Positions 8,586-17,912 of a stretch of DNA of 64,000 bases are shown here, in pieces. Source of the DNA: Syntrophus aciditrophicus SB (GTDB lineage: Bacteria > Desulfobacterota > Syntrophia > Syntrophales > Syntrophaceae); the NCBI RefSeq assembly GCF_000013405.1, contig NC_007759.1, positions 1,489,001 to 1,553,000 of the forward strand, read 5' to 3'. Numbering within the stretch: position 1 is the stretch's first letter; every line of letters starts with the position of its first letter. Under the pieces are notes generated by a model. That model worked only from the letters and a program-made list of their open reading frames with translations. It was not told where the DNA came from and searched no databases. Position numbers and translations under genes: made by a program.

Positions 8586-10814
8586 ATGTATCGTTCGAGT
8601 CTGACCTGCTGCGGAAAGTTTGTTCTGTCCTGTCTTTTTTTCGTTTTTCTACCTTGTACCGCCCTGTCAGTGGATTATGTGATTCCGGGCAGCCCGCCTC
8701 CGGCCGGCTTTTCTAATTTGTTTGCCGGCGATACTCTCACCATCAACTCCGGTGGCGACTTTACAAATACAGGTACAAACTGGATATATAACAATGGCAT
8801 CATAACGAACAACGCTGGCGGGACCTTCACGAATAATAACGGCAATACACGCAACGACACGACTTTTATAAACAGCGGCACTTTCACAAACGCTAATGTC
8901 AGTCAGATTTATAACTATGGAACCTTTACGAACAATACCAGCGGCACCCTCACAAACGATAACAGCTATATTCATAACATGCTCGGTGCTGTGATTACAA
9001 ACGATGGCACGTTCACGAACCTGAATTCAAACACATCAACGATCCGGGAATTCAGAAACTACGGAACATTCACAAACAACGGCAGTTTTACAAACAGCAA
9101 CAGTAGAATTTATAACGCTGCCAGCGGTGTTATCACAAACAACGGCACTTTTATCAACGAAGCCGGCAGCACGATTGAGAATAACGGCGCCTTCGCAAAT
9201 CAACCGGGAGCGGTTCTGATCAATGACGGCACTTTCACTGCGAATACCCCGTTTACAAATTCCGGAACTCTCTCCGGAATCGGGACAATCAATGGTAACG
9301 TGACCAACGCCGGGACGCTGGCCCCCGGGAATTCCATCGGTCAAATGACAATAACCGGAAACTATACTCATAACGCGGGAGCGGCCTATCAGGTGGATGT
9401 CAATGCCGCGGGACAGTCAGACCGGCTTGTCGTTACAGGGACCGCTACCCTGAATGGAGGCGCCGTGGATGTGCTGGCGCAATCAGGCAGCTACCTGCAG
9501 AACACAAGCTATACGATCCTGACTGCAGGAGGCGGAGTGACAGGTGTTTTTGGCACGGTAACAAGCAATCTGGCATTTCTCACTCCCTCGTTGAGCTATG
9601 ACCCATCGAATGTGTATCTCCTGCTTACCCGGAACTCGACAAACTTTGTCGATGTCGCCGGCACACCCAACCAGCGGGCTGTCGCCTCTGCTTTTGATTC
9701 GATCTCTCCCGGCGCGACCGGGGAAATGGAAGCTGTCCTCAACAGCCTTACCAGCCTTTCCGCCGACGGGGCGAGATCCGCTTTCGACCAGATGGGAGGC
9801 AATGTCCACACGGCCCTGACGGGAGTGTCATTCTCCAGTTTCAACAGTTACATGGGCGTATTGACCGGCAGAATGGGAGGGGGTATTGCCGACAGGTCTT
9901 TCCTTGCGTCACTTCCGCAACCCATGTATGCGTCCCGCGGCGATGTTGCCACCGATGCCGGCGGCAATCTGAGCGGGGGCGATGAATGGGGTATCTGGGC
10001 AAGGGTATACGGAAATGTGGGAGACCGGGACGGAAATGATGTAACAACCGAATATGACTACAATATGGGAGGATTGGCAATCGGATTTGACAGAAAAATC
10101 ACGAATATTCTCCTTCTTGGTTTTTCAGTTGGGCTTTCCGGCGGAAAGCTGGACATGAATGACCTTACCGAGTCCTCAAAAATCAACAGCTGGCATGGTT
10201 CTCTTTATGGATCCTGTACAAAAGGCGCCTGGTATATGGATGGCATCCTGGCTTACGGTTATAACCGCTACGATACATCGCGAGACATTTCCTTCGGGGC
10301 TGTAGACAAGACAGCCGATGCCGAATACGATGGTCATATTGTCGGCGCCTATATGGAAGCAGGATACAAATTGAAGCTGAACACGATCAACATCACTCCC
10401 ATGGCGTCTTTTCAGGCGAGTCATCTTACCCGGGACGATTTTACGGAAGACAATGCCGGGGTGTTAAGCCTCGATGGGGACAGTGAAAACGCCGACTCAC
10501 TCCTGGGTACACTGGGTATAAAAGTGAACAGGGACTTTGTGGTGAATGCGGCCACCATTACCCCTGAAGTCCGGATAAAATGGCTCCACGAATTTTCCAA
10601 CGACGATTATATGCTCGATACGGCCTTTGCAGGAGCGCCTGCTGCGCCCTTCACCATCCGGGGGGATCATCCGGATAGAGATCGTGTCGCATTCGGCGTG
10701 GGGCTCAATGCCGATATGAAGAATAATTCGAGCCTCTTTCTTGCTTATGACGCCAATTTCTCAGGAGAGTATACTGAGCACGTGGGATCACTGGGATGGA
10801 GGTACAGGTGGTAA
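8586..10814 (+). CDS. Autotransporter (type Va) with Asn/Thr-rich passenger
   Basis: This 742-residue secreted protein starts at ATG 8586 behind AGAAGGAGG. A signal peptide covers about residues 1-28 (hydrophobic LSCLFFVFLPCTAL). Residues about 50-230 are short degenerate repeats built on GTFTNN/FTNSG, which predicts a beta-helix. Next comes an autotransporter-associated stretch (APGNSIGQMTITGNY, QSGSYLQNTSYTILTAGG). From about residue 468 (DEWGIWARVYG) the sequence alternates as an outer-membrane beta-barrel and ends in SLGWRYRW with a terminal aromatic residue, as BamA substrates do. No protease triad or adhesin domain is seen, so the passenger function is unknown; surface adhesion is only a guess. 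Confidence 0.9.
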   Translation: MYRSSLTCCGKFVLSCLFFVFLPCTALSVDYVIPGSPPPAGFSNLFAGDTLTINSGGDFTNTGTNWIYNNGIITNNAGGTFTNNNGNTRNDTTFINSGTFTNANVSQIYNYGTFTNNTSGTLTNDNSYIHNMLGAVITNDGTFTNLNSNTSTIREFRNYGTFTNNGSFTNSNSRIYNAASGVITNNGTFINEAGSTIENNGAFANQPGAVLINDGTFTANTPFTNSGTLSGIGTINGNVTNAGTLAPGNSIGQMTITGNYTHNAGAAYQVDVNAAGQSDRLVVTGTATLNGGAVDVLAQSGSYLQNTSYTILTAGGGVTGVFGTVTSNLAFLTPSLSYDPSNVYLLLTRNSTNFVDVAGTPNQRAVASAFDSISPGATGEMEAVLNSLTSLSADGARSAFDQMGGNVHTALTGVSFSSFNSYMGVLTGRMGGGIADRSFLASLPQPMYASRGDVATDAGGNLSGGDEWGIWARVYGNVGDRDGNDVTTEYDYNMGGLAIGFDRKITNILLLGFSVGLSGGKLDMNDLTESSKINSWHGSLYGSCTKGAWYMDGILAYGYNRYDTSRDISFGAVDKTADAEYDGHIVGAYMEAGYKLKLNTINITPMASFQASHLTRDDFTEDNAGVLSLDGDSENADSLLGTLGIKVNRDFVVNAATITPEVRIKWLHEFSNDDYMLDTAFAGAPAAPFTIRGDHPDRDRVAFGVGLNADMKNNSSLFLAYDANFSGEYTEHVGSLGWRYRW

Positions 10815-10860
10815 AAAGATCTGATGATCTTATTGAGCAGTGCAGTTAACATTGTTTTTT

Positions 10861-10893
10861 GACGATACCGCCGTTATTCCCGGCGGTATCGTC
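10861..10893. terminator. 13-bp hairpin after the autotransporter gene, terminator-like
   Basis: Perfect arms 10861-10873 (GACGATACCGCCG) and 10881-10893 enclose a 7-nt loop, 46 nt past the autotransporter stop. There is no T-run after the stem; six Ts precede it on the plus strand. It sits between convergent genes, which favours a terminator or 3'-end stabiliser despite the missing tail. Confidence 0.5.
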
Positions 10894-11020
10894 CATATCG
10901 GATTCCGGGGCAGAAGCTTTCGATAAACCTATTCACAAATTAAGAATGTATTTTATGGCGTGTCGCACCGGAAGGAAAGACAATCAGTAAAAATTCAGCA
11001 ACTTTCTTTCCCATAGCGAA

Positions 11021-11641
11021 TCAGGCGTTTTTCAGAACAATCCCCTCGGCGATGTTGGAAAAATCTTCACAGACATCGATGGCGTGCTCTATCTGCTCAA
11101 ATATTTCTTTCCATTTGATTATCTCGACAACATCCATCCCATTTTCAAACAGCCTGCTGATCGCTATTCTCAGTACCACGTCCCCTTCATTTTCTGCCGT
11201 GTTGATTTCCACGCAGGCGTCTAAAATCGTCTGGGCATTCTTCATGTTTCTCAGGGCACGGACAACTTCTTTGACCTTGGTGATGGCTCCGTTCAGGATG
11301 CGAACCTGTTCTTTCAGCTCCGGTGCAGGCTCCTTGATCCTGTAGAGTAACATGATCGTGGCACAGGACTCGATAATATCCAGGATGCTGTCCATCTTGT
11401 TAACGAGGGCGTAGATATCTTCCCGGTCAAAAGGGGTGAGAAAGGTCCGATACATTCTCTCGTACGTTTCGTGGGTGATTACATCAGCCTCATGTTCGAT
11501 TTCTTTAAGACGAAAAATATTGGGTTCAGACTGATCGTAATGATCAAGAATATGCATGAACAGGCTGCCACCTTCTTCTATTTTGACGGCCAGCTCTTCA
11601 AAAAGGTCGAAAAATTTTTCCTCTCTGGGAAGAATTCTCAT
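11021..11641 (-). CDS. DUF47/PhoU-like phosphate transport regulator
   Basis: This protein of about 206 residues belongs to the DUF47 (PhoU_div) family: MRILPREEKFFDLFEE at the start, then EIEHEADVITHETY and DREDIYALVNKMDSILD, all typical helical-bundle segments. Family members are thought to regulate Pit-type inorganic phosphate permeases, usually encoded next door; no Pit gene is adjacent here. The chosen ATG at 11641 lies 6 nt after AGGAG; the ATG at 11644 is equally readable, and a longer GTG-started form (11695) lacks a ribosome site. Confidence 0.88.
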   Translation of the reverse strand: MRILPREEKFFDLFEELAVKIEEGGSLFMHILDHYDQSEPNIFRLKEIEHEADVITHETYERMYRTFLTPFDREDIYALVNKMDSILDIIESCATIMLLYRIKEPAPELKEQVRILNGAITKVKEVVRALRNMKNAQTILDACVEINTAENEGDVVLRIAISRLFENGMDVVEIIKWKEIFEQIEHAIDVCEDFSNIAEGIVLKNA

Positions 11642-11940
11642 CATGTTCTCCTTCCTCGTCTGAGAACTTGACACGATGATGAGCACGAAGCTCACGGTAA
11701 AGCTGAGAACAGTTCTGGATTTTTGCCATTATTACGGATCGGCGCCGACCAGAGCAGCCGGGATTGCGGAATGACCACTCAAGTCGCTGGATCCTATCAA
11801 CAAACATGACTGAATGGAGGCTCGGGCATCCGAGGATGCGGGTTCAAGGTTTACAGAAATAGTTAACATCAATTGTGAGGCGTGTCGTTCATAACATAAC
11901 GACATTCAAATATTAATACGCTTTATGTGAATCGGTCCTC

Positions 11941-12375
11941 TTAACGTTTAACAATAAGTACCGGTTTTCGGGCCTTCCTGACCACTTTTTCTGAAACGGA
12001 TCCCAGAAGCATTTCCTTCACATTACTGACTCCATGAGAGCCAATGACGATCAGGGAGATATCCTCTTCCGATTCGGCTCTCAATATCTCCTTGAAAGGA
12101 ATGCCCGTTTCGATTCTGACAGCGGTCCTGATTCCCGCATTTGCCAGAATCCCGGCTATTTTATCCGCTTTATCCCGTGCCGCAATTTCCTGTTTTTCTC
12201 CTAATAAAGACAGGTCCATAAGAGAATAGACTTCAGGAATATGCAGGCTTCGTGTATCGACGACATGGAGGATCACGACTTCTTCTGTTCCGGCTTCTTT
12301 AAACTTTATCAGATAATCGAGAGCTTTATTTGCAACATCTGAAAAGTCGGTCGGGTACAGGATCTTTCGGAACAT
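11941..12375 (-). CDS. Universal stress protein, UspA family
   Basis: This 144-residue single-domain Usp protein starts MFRKILYPTDFSD behind AGGAGG. It ends with the ATP-binding type motif GSHGVSNVKEMLLGSVSE followed by RKARKPVLIVKR, matching the G-2X-G-9X-G(S/T) pattern of nucleotide-binding members. These small cytoplasmic proteins accumulate under stress. It stands alone between the DUF47 gene and a diguanylate cyclase on the same strand, with gaps large enough for its own promoter. Confidence 0.92.
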   Translation of the reverse strand: MFRKILYPTDFSDVANKALDYLIKFKEAGTEEVVILHVVDTRSLHIPEVYSLMDLSLLGEKQEIAARDKADKIAGILANAGIRTAVRIETGIPFKEILRAESEEDISLIVIGSHGVSNVKEMLLGSVSEKVVRKARKPVLIVKR

Positions 12376-12506
12376 CTTTCCACCTCCTTCTGCATTGAAT
12401 CAAGATACGCCATGCAGGTTGAATGTTCAGCGAATCTTCATGCGTCTCACGACAGCTGAACCTGCAGTTTAATTTCTCATATTGCCTGTCGTATGTCGAA
12501 GATTAT

Positions 12507-13409
12507 TCATCCTATTGTCAGACAATTTCTTCCTCTGCGCTTACTTTCATAGAGAAGCATATCCGCTCTTTTCAACAGCGTATCACTGCTGTCATTGTCA
12601 AGCATGAGCGTCGCTCCGACGGATATGCTGACATGCAGCTGCTCTGTTTTCAGGGTGATGTAGGCGTTTTCGATCAGGACTCGCAATCTGTTGCCGAGAA
12701 TTTCAAGGTTTTCATGGGTTACGTTTCGCAGAATTCCGATAAATTCTTCTCCGCCCCATCGGCCGATCAGATCCGACGGTCTTGCATTCTTGACCAGGGT
12801 GTCGGCAACGAACCGGAGGACAAGATCGCCGACGTCGTGGCCGTAAGTGTCGTTGAATTCCTTGAAATGATCGATATCCATAAAAAGAATGCCAAAGGAG
12901 ACGCCCAACCTTTTCTGCTCCTCGAAACGGATCTGGAGCTCATTTTCAACGCAGTTTCGGTTTGCCAGCCGGGTCAGATTGTCGTAAAAAGCCTTTTTTT
13001 CGAGGTCTCTGATTCTCCGCTCAATGGATCTGGAACTGCTTCGACTTGTAAACAGTTCCACGCCGCCGATCACATTTCCATCGGCGTCAGTGAGCGTGTT
13101 GACGCGAACAGAGACCGGCATCCGGTAGCCCTCCTTGTGGTGAAGGAAAACCTCGGCTTCGCGGGTCTTTCCATCGGCGATTGTCATTGCCAGAGGACAC
13201 ATTCCCTTGCATAATGTATTGCCGTCTCGATCCACATGGGTGAGAATGTTGTCAGAACAGGATTTACCGATCACCTCTGCGGCTGTAAACCCTGAAATCC
13301 TTTCAGCGGCTTTGTTCCAGTACTGGATAACCCTGTTTCGATCCACAAGGTACAGCCCGTCATAAAGATCATCTACGATTCTGCGATAAGAATCCCGGTC
13401 TATAAACAT
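12507..13409 (-). CDS. Diguanylate cyclase, PAS-GGDEF
   Basis: This 300-residue soluble protein has an N-terminal PAS domain (about 5-120, with DDLYDGLYLVDRNRVIQYW) and a GGDEF domain (about 135-300). The active site GGEEF is at 219-223 and the metal-binding strand FMDIDHF at 176-182. An intact inhibitory I-site, RPSD (210-213), lies exactly five residues before GGEEF, so product inhibition by c-di-GMP is expected. The PAS domain holds three cysteines (C51, C67, C71) in an SCSDN...LCKGMCP pattern shared by a known PAS subgroup; the ligand is unknown. The ribosome site is weak. Confidence 0.9.
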   Translation of the reverse strand: MFIDRDSYRRIVDDLYDGLYLVDRNRVIQYWNKAAERISGFTAAEVIGKSCSDNILTHVDRDGNTLCKGMCPLAMTIADGKTREAEVFLHHKEGYRMPVSVRVNTLTDADGNVIGGVELFTSRSSSRSIERRIRDLEKKAFYDNLTRLANRNCVENELQIRFEEQKRLGVSFGILFMDIDHFKEFNDTYGHDVGDLVLRFVADTLVKNARPSDLIGRWGGEEFIGILRNVTHENLEILGNRLRVLIENAYITLKTEQLHVSISVGATLMLDNDSSDTLLKRADMLLYESKRRGRNCLTIG

Positions 13410-13767
13410 AACGTTTAAGTCGCTTTCTCAGACAAGTCCATCAGCTGTGGTTATCAGTCAGCCCTTCTGCCTGCAGACGAATGAAAACTTCATTTTGGCG
13501 GCGCTTTCAGGATAATCGTTTTTTTCATTCCAATTTTTTCATCTCAATCATGTAGTTGAATTTAACACAAAAACTGCAAACTGAGAAGACATCACAGCAA
13601 TGGAATGTCATCGCATTCTCACTCTTGAAAGTCGGAAGGCGCCGGGGGAAAACTACGCGTCAGCACGGGAAGCCTGGCAGATGAAGGAAAAAAACAGCAG
13701 CGGAAAAAATTTTACTGTCGTGGAAGACAATAAAGACGCCGCGGCCCGTATAAACATGATCGGCATT
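13410..13767. other. Gene-free gap of 358 bp
   Basis: This lies between the diguanylate cyclase start and the EEP phosphodiesterase stop. It should contain the promoter of the diguanylate cyclase, but no clear -35/-10 or hairpin stands out. A plus-strand open frame from 13600 runs antisense into the neighbouring gene and is not accepted. Confidence 0.6.
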
Positions 13768-14808
13768 TCAAGTGGCTTTTATTACCATGTCGGCAATCAC
13801 GGGACGGTGGTCGGAGGCTTTGCCTGTTCCGACCCGGCAGTTCCGTGTCTTCAATTGAGCGTTGCTCATGATGTGATCGATCCGCATCCAGGAGAAGCGG
13901 AGCCAGGGAAGTCTGTTCTTCAGCAGAAAGTGTCCGTAGGTGTGACCATAGCCTCGCCCCCCTTCAGCGAAAGCGTCGCGCAGTCCGGCTCCACGCAGAG
14001 TTGAGCAGACCAGAGATGCATCAGGTGCATTCAGGTCGCCGGAAAGGATAACCGGTCCCCGTTCAGCGATGAGATATTCCCGTATTGTGGCGGCCTGGGC
14101 GATGCGGATTTTCATGTTGTTATCAAAGCTGCGGATAAATTCAGGAAGATCCCATGGGCGGCTTTTGGCCTTACTCAAAGTATAGAAACTATTCCGAGGG
14201 GTCTTGAAATGGACGTTATAAAGTGAAATAGCTGTCGATCCGACGGTCATCCGACAGCGCAAGAAGCTCTCTTTTCTTTTTCCGGAAAAGGGCAATTCAT
14301 GTACCTCTGCCTCGGAGAGAGGATATCTGCTCGCGATAACGTACTGTCCCCGGGTAAGAACGTGCCAGTCCGGGGGCATGTGTTTCCCCAGCGGGCCTCT
14401 CATCGAATTCCATGCATCCTGGAAAAGAAGCACGTCAGGCTTGCAGCGGTCGATCTCGCGAATAAAACGTGCTGCCTTGCGACGGTCATACTTGATATTC
14501 CAGGTCATGACCCGGATGTTCAAACTTCCCGGTGCCGGTTCGGGCTGATTCATTGACCAGCAGTAACCCATAACAGGGCCAAGCACCCAAAGCAGGCACA
14601 ACAGAGGCAGCCAAGCCCAGCAGCGGTCCGCCTTGAACATGAAAACAGTCAGAAACATTCCCGGAACAGCCCACATGACCTGGGGCATGTAGAGATTTAC
14701 AGCGCCGAGCCAGAATCGTTCCGGGCCCTTCCAGTTCAAAATTGATATGGAGACCAGAGCCATTACATAAATACAGGCAAGAAAACGCAGCCAGACAGCG
14801 GCTTTCAA
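13768..14808 (-). CDS. Membrane-anchored endonuclease/exonuclease/phosphatase (EEP) protein
   Basis: This 346-residue protein has three hydrophobic N-terminal segments (about 7-25, 36-57 and 66-84) followed by an EEP phosphodiesterase domain. Motifs are MTWNIKYD (101-108), SGDLNAPDA, RIDHIM and GKASDHRPV, covering the Asn, Asp-Asn and Asp-His active-site elements. In the second motif, DVLLFQDAW, Asp131 occupies the place of the usual metal-binding Glu. The domain would face the periplasm or the cytoplasm depending on topology. Substrates of this family range from nucleic acid to phospholipid. It follows the YihY gene by 88 bp on the same strand, which suggests an envelope-related operon. Confidence 0.85.
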   Translation of the reverse strand: MKAAVWLRFLACIYVMALVSISILNWKGPERFWLGAVNLYMPQVMWAVPGMFLTVFMFKADRCWAWLPLLCLLWVLGPVMGYCWSMNQPEPAPGSLNIRVMTWNIKYDRRKAARFIREIDRCKPDVLLFQDAWNSMRGPLGKHMPPDWHVLTRGQYVIASRYPLSEAEVHELPFSGKRKESFLRCRMTVGSTAISLYNVHFKTPRNSFYTLSKAKSRPWDLPEFIRSFDNNMKIRIAQAATIREYLIAERGPVILSGDLNAPDASLVCSTLRGAGLRDAFAEGGRGYGHTYGHFLLKNRLPWLRFSWMRIDHIMSNAQLKTRNCRVGTGKASDHRPVIADMVIKAT

Positions 14809-14896
14809 TGATAACCTCCGTTTCTGTCATAACTCATAATGAATTTCTCAAAAGAAGCACGGCAATCTTCCTGACTCTGTATCGCTGATAAAGAAG

Positions 14897-16234
14897 TCAA
14901 AGCTCTTTCAGAAGCTTGTTCGCGGGCAGACTTTCAATTGCCTTCCCGAATGATTTCACAACCTCCGACAGAACTCCAAATTCGGGAGCATGGGCGAAGG
15001 GCATGTGGTTGAGTCCTCTCCGATCCATGGCCTCTAGAACATAATGGATTGTCAGGGCATTGATATCGACAGCCGGTTGAAATCCGCGTTCTCCATCTCC
15101 TTCGGCTTCCGTTACCGAAAGAACGTTGCTTTTAGCCAGTTCAAAAAGAAGCTCATTGACGAAGCGGATTGGAATCTCAAGGCGGTGTGATATTTCACGA
15201 GCCGTAAGAGGTTTGCCTCCCGCAGCAAAGTTTTTAATCAGATGATGCGTGATCTGAAGAGCGAGCAGAGTTTTGAGGCGGTGGCTTGCCTGCAGGGCGT
15301 CCGGTTCGAATTCATAGGTGTCAACGTTCTGGTAGGCAAAGGATAATTCAGCCCCGTACAGGACGATCAACCAGCTCAGTTGAAGCCAGACTAGAAAAAG
15401 CGGCAGAACGGCAAAACTTCCATAAATGGCATTGTACTGGACGACTCCGATCTGGAAGGTAATGTAGCCCCACTGAACGATTTGAAAGATGGTCCCTGCG
15501 ATGATTCCTGCCAGGAGGCCGGACGTAAAGCGGACCTTCGTATTCGGCATGAAAATGTAAATAAAGGTGAAAAGGCTCCACAGCAGGCCATAGGGCAGCA
15601 ACTTCAGAAAAAGAAAGAAAAGGGGGCTGAGGACTCCCAGAATTGTGAACTTTTCCATGATCAGATTCAACTGGGTGGTAATGAAGACGGTCATGCTGCT
15701 GGAAAGGATGATGAGAACGGGGCAGATCAGCATGAGAGACAGGTAGTCGCTGAACATCCTGCCGATCGTTCGCCGTTCCTTGACTCCCCAGATATCGTTG
15801 AAGGCCTCTTCAATCTGTCCCAGCACCTTGATCACGGCCCAGAACAGAACAATCAGGCCGATTCCCGCAATCACACCTCCCCTGGTATTTTCCAGGAGAG
15901 AATGAGAAAACTGAATGACATTGGCAAGAATCTCCTCATGGCCGGCAAGTTTGCTTCGCAACTGCGCTTCCAGCACTTTCTCGAAACCGAATCCCTTGGC
16001 GATTCCAAAGGCCATGGCCGCAACCGGGACAATCGAAACCAGAGAATAAAAGGTCAGAGAAGAGGCGCGCAACTTACACTTGTCTTCATCAAATCCGCGA
16101 ATTGAAAGGATCAGGACCCTGAGAAGAGTCAGGAAAAAGGATTTTCCGGGAGGAAGCTGAGTGCGTCTAATCCGCCAGATATCCTGTTTAATGAAATTAC
16201 CCACCTGCCGAAACTTCTTTCCGACCTCCACCAT
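14897..16234 (-). CDS. YihY/BrkB family membrane protein with C-terminal helical extension
   Basis: An integral membrane protein of about 445 residues. The BrkB core has six hydrophobic segments and the family pattern SLTFYSLVSIVPVAAM, FNDIWGVKERRTIG and YGSFAVLPLFLVWLQLSW. After residue about 310 comes a soluble tail with a winged-helix look (LTAREISHRLEIPIRFVNEL), seen in deltaproteobacterial members. The chosen ATG 16234 follows GGGAGG by four bases; ATG 16261 is an alternative. The family was once called ribonuclease BN but is not an RNase; its role is unknown. It follows the DUF2156 gene by at most 32 bp. Confidence 0.88.
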   Translation of the reverse strand: MVEVGKKFRQVGNFIKQDIWRIRRTQLPPGKSFFLTLLRVLILSIRGFDEDKCKLRASSLTFYSLVSIVPVAAMAFGIAKGFGFEKVLEAQLRSKLAGHEEILANVIQFSHSLLENTRGGVIAGIGLIVLFWAVIKVLGQIEEAFNDIWGVKERRTIGRMFSDYLSLMLICPVLIILSSSMTVFITTQLNLIMEKFTILGVLSPLFFLFLKLLPYGLLWSLFTFIYIFMPNTKVRFTSGLLAGIIAGTIFQIVQWGYITFQIGVVQYNAIYGSFAVLPLFLVWLQLSWLIVLYGAELSFAYQNVDTYEFEPDALQASHRLKTLLALQITHHLIKNFAAGGKPLTAREISHRLEIPIRFVNELLFELAKSNVLSVTEAEGDGERGFQPAVDINALTIHYVLEAMDRRGLNHMPFAHAPEFGVLSEVVKSFGKAIESLPANKLLKEL

Positions 16235-16266
16235 GATCCCTCCCGTTGAATTCCTCTCCATTCCAG

Positions 16267-17214
16267 TCAGTTCCTTTTTCCGTTCAACAGGCTCAACTTA
16301 TAGGATCGGACCCGATTGACCGGAAAATAAGACTTCTTTGAACCGGCCAGTCCCGGAATCCCCATGTCACTTTCCTTGTTGATGAATTCAACATCTTCAA
16401 AAAGACGGCAGGCGCACTCCCTGTCCAGGAACTGATACAAACCCCGGATATGGGAATAAGCCTTTTCAAAATTGAGGACTTTTATCTTGTCCGTCAGAGA
16501 GGTGACGATCCCAAAGGCGCAGACCTCACCGTCGATCCTGATGGCGATTCCCCGCGCCTCGAGCAGTTCCAGATTTTCCAGCATAAGCCGGGCCGCCTGG
16601 CTTTCCTGTCCCAGATTCGGATCAGTCTCCGGGTTGCACCTGCTGTCTTTGGCACACCAGCGGTCCAGAAAAAGAAGGGTGTCGGGAATGTTGACCGGGG
16701 AAAGAGCTTCGATCGTCGTTCTGCCGGTTTCCAAAAAGATCCTGCGGAAATAATTAATGTGATTCCGTTTCTTGAGGTAGCGTTTCCCCTGCAGTTCCGT
16801 CAGATCCTTTTTCAGATAGATGTAGTCGCTGTAATCCGGCTGCTCCGTCAGTGAAAAGAGGGTCCTGATGGAAGATAACCCGAAGTGTTCGACATAGCTC
16901 TCCGGAATAAAGCAGAAGGTTGAAAGACAGTGGCGACGAGCCAGCTCAGCCAGTTCAGGAGGAGTAACTTCCCGGAATGGACTGAGGGGCAGCAGCAGGC
17001 AACGGCATTTCGGATATTCCGGGAGGGTACCGGCAGTCATCAACAGGAGCAGATTGTCCTCCATGGTGTAATAGGTTGGATTCAATTCATTGTTCCAGGC
17101 AATCAGCGAAGAGAGGGAATAGATTGCCAGGGGATATTTAAGGGGATTAAAAAACGGTTTCAGCCGCGAATAATCACTAACGGTTAACAACCTGAAGGAA
17201 TTCTGTATTTTCAT
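16267..17214 (-). CDS. DUF2156 (LPG-synthase C-terminal-like) acyltransferase
   Basis: This 315-residue protein matches the phosphatidylglycerol lysyltransferase C-terminal family (a double GNAT fold) without the membrane part. Visible signatures are KKRNHINYFRR, YQFLDRECA and NKESDMGIPGLAGSKKSY near the end. Proteins of this type aminoacylate lipids or act as stand-alone transferases of unknown substrate. Its ATG overlaps the stop of the GNAT gene by four bases (ATGA), and the YihY gene follows directly, so the three are probably cotranscribed. Confidence 0.85.
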   Translation of the reverse strand: MKIQNSFRLLTVSDYSRLKPFFNPLKYPLAIYSLSSLIAWNNELNPTYYTMEDNLLLLMTAGTLPEYPKCRCLLLPLSPFREVTPPELAELARRHCLSTFCFIPESYVEHFGLSSIRTLFSLTEQPDYSDYIYLKKDLTELQGKRYLKKRNHINYFRRIFLETGRTTIEALSPVNIPDTLLFLDRWCAKDSRCNPETDPNLGQESQAARLMLENLELLEARGIAIRIDGEVCAFGIVTSLTDKIKVLNFEKAYSHIRGLYQFLDRECACRLFEDVEFINKESDMGIPGLAGSKKSYFPVNRVRSYKLSLLNGKRN

Positions 17215-17627
17215 GACTTCCTGAGCAGCATAGGGGTCGAATCGGGCATTTTTTCAAAACCGAAAGGGATGTAAAAGGGAAAGGAATTTCGTTCGGCAAT
17301 CAAGCCGATCCAGGGAATCCCATCGGTCTGGAGACGTTTCAGAAGCGTGTTCACGAGACAGGTGCCGATTCCCCGGCGCCGGTAATCGGGATGGACTGTC
17401 AAATCCTGGATGTAGGCGTCGCTGGCCCGGTCACTGATGACCCGTCCCATTCCAGCAAGACGTTGTCCATCCAGGGCCGCAAGAAAGCAATGACTTCCCT
17501 TGATGATTTGTGCGACGAGAAGAGGGTCCGCGTCCTCCTCCGGCCACCAGCCGGCCCTCCGGTAGAGGGTGATGATCTGGTCAAGAAGTTCCGGTTGAGC
17601 GTCTTCAAGAAAACGATAGATAGTCAT
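17211..17627 (-). CDS. GNAT family N-acetyltransferase
   Basis: A 138-residue single GNAT domain. The acetyl-CoA loop reads VHPDYRRRGIGTCLV, preceded by AYIQDLTV, and the C-terminal FYIPFGFEK is typical of a large YhbS-like subgroup. The ATG at 17627 follows ACGGA at suitable distance; a TTG at 17702 would add 25 residues that do not fit the family. It is the first gene of the GNAT-DUF2156-YihY-EEP series and diverges from adk. The substrate is unknown. Confidence 0.85.
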   Translation of the reverse strand: MTIYRFLEDAQPELLDQIITLYRRAGWWPEEDADPLLVAQIIKGSHCFLAALDGQRLAGMGRVISDRASDAYIQDLTVHPDYRRRGIGTCLVNTLLKRLQTDGIPWIGLIAERNSFPFYIPFGFEKMPDSTPMLLRKS

Positions 17628-17912
17628 GTCATTCCGTCTGATGCAATCTGATGTGCGGGTTGCCTGCATTCGTCCCGCATCGATGAGCTTTTGCCGCCTC
17701 AATTTATGCTGCCGCCTGCAGCCGTGTATAACCGCGATGGGAAGTAAGCCTCTTCCCTGAGGCTGGCGGCGTTCCGTGACTATAAAAAAGTATTATGGAT
17801 TTAGTCAAGAATTAATGCCTTTCCGCCCTGTATTCGCTTGACCCGGTGCCGGATTTTGCCTATAGTCCCAAAACTGCAAACGAAATTGAAAGTTAAGGAG
17901 GTTATCAGGAAT

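Noticed and set aside
13600-14004. 134-codon plus-strand ORF after the diguanylate cyclase
   Set aside because: Two-thirds runs antisense to the EEP gene; weak ribosome site and no family.
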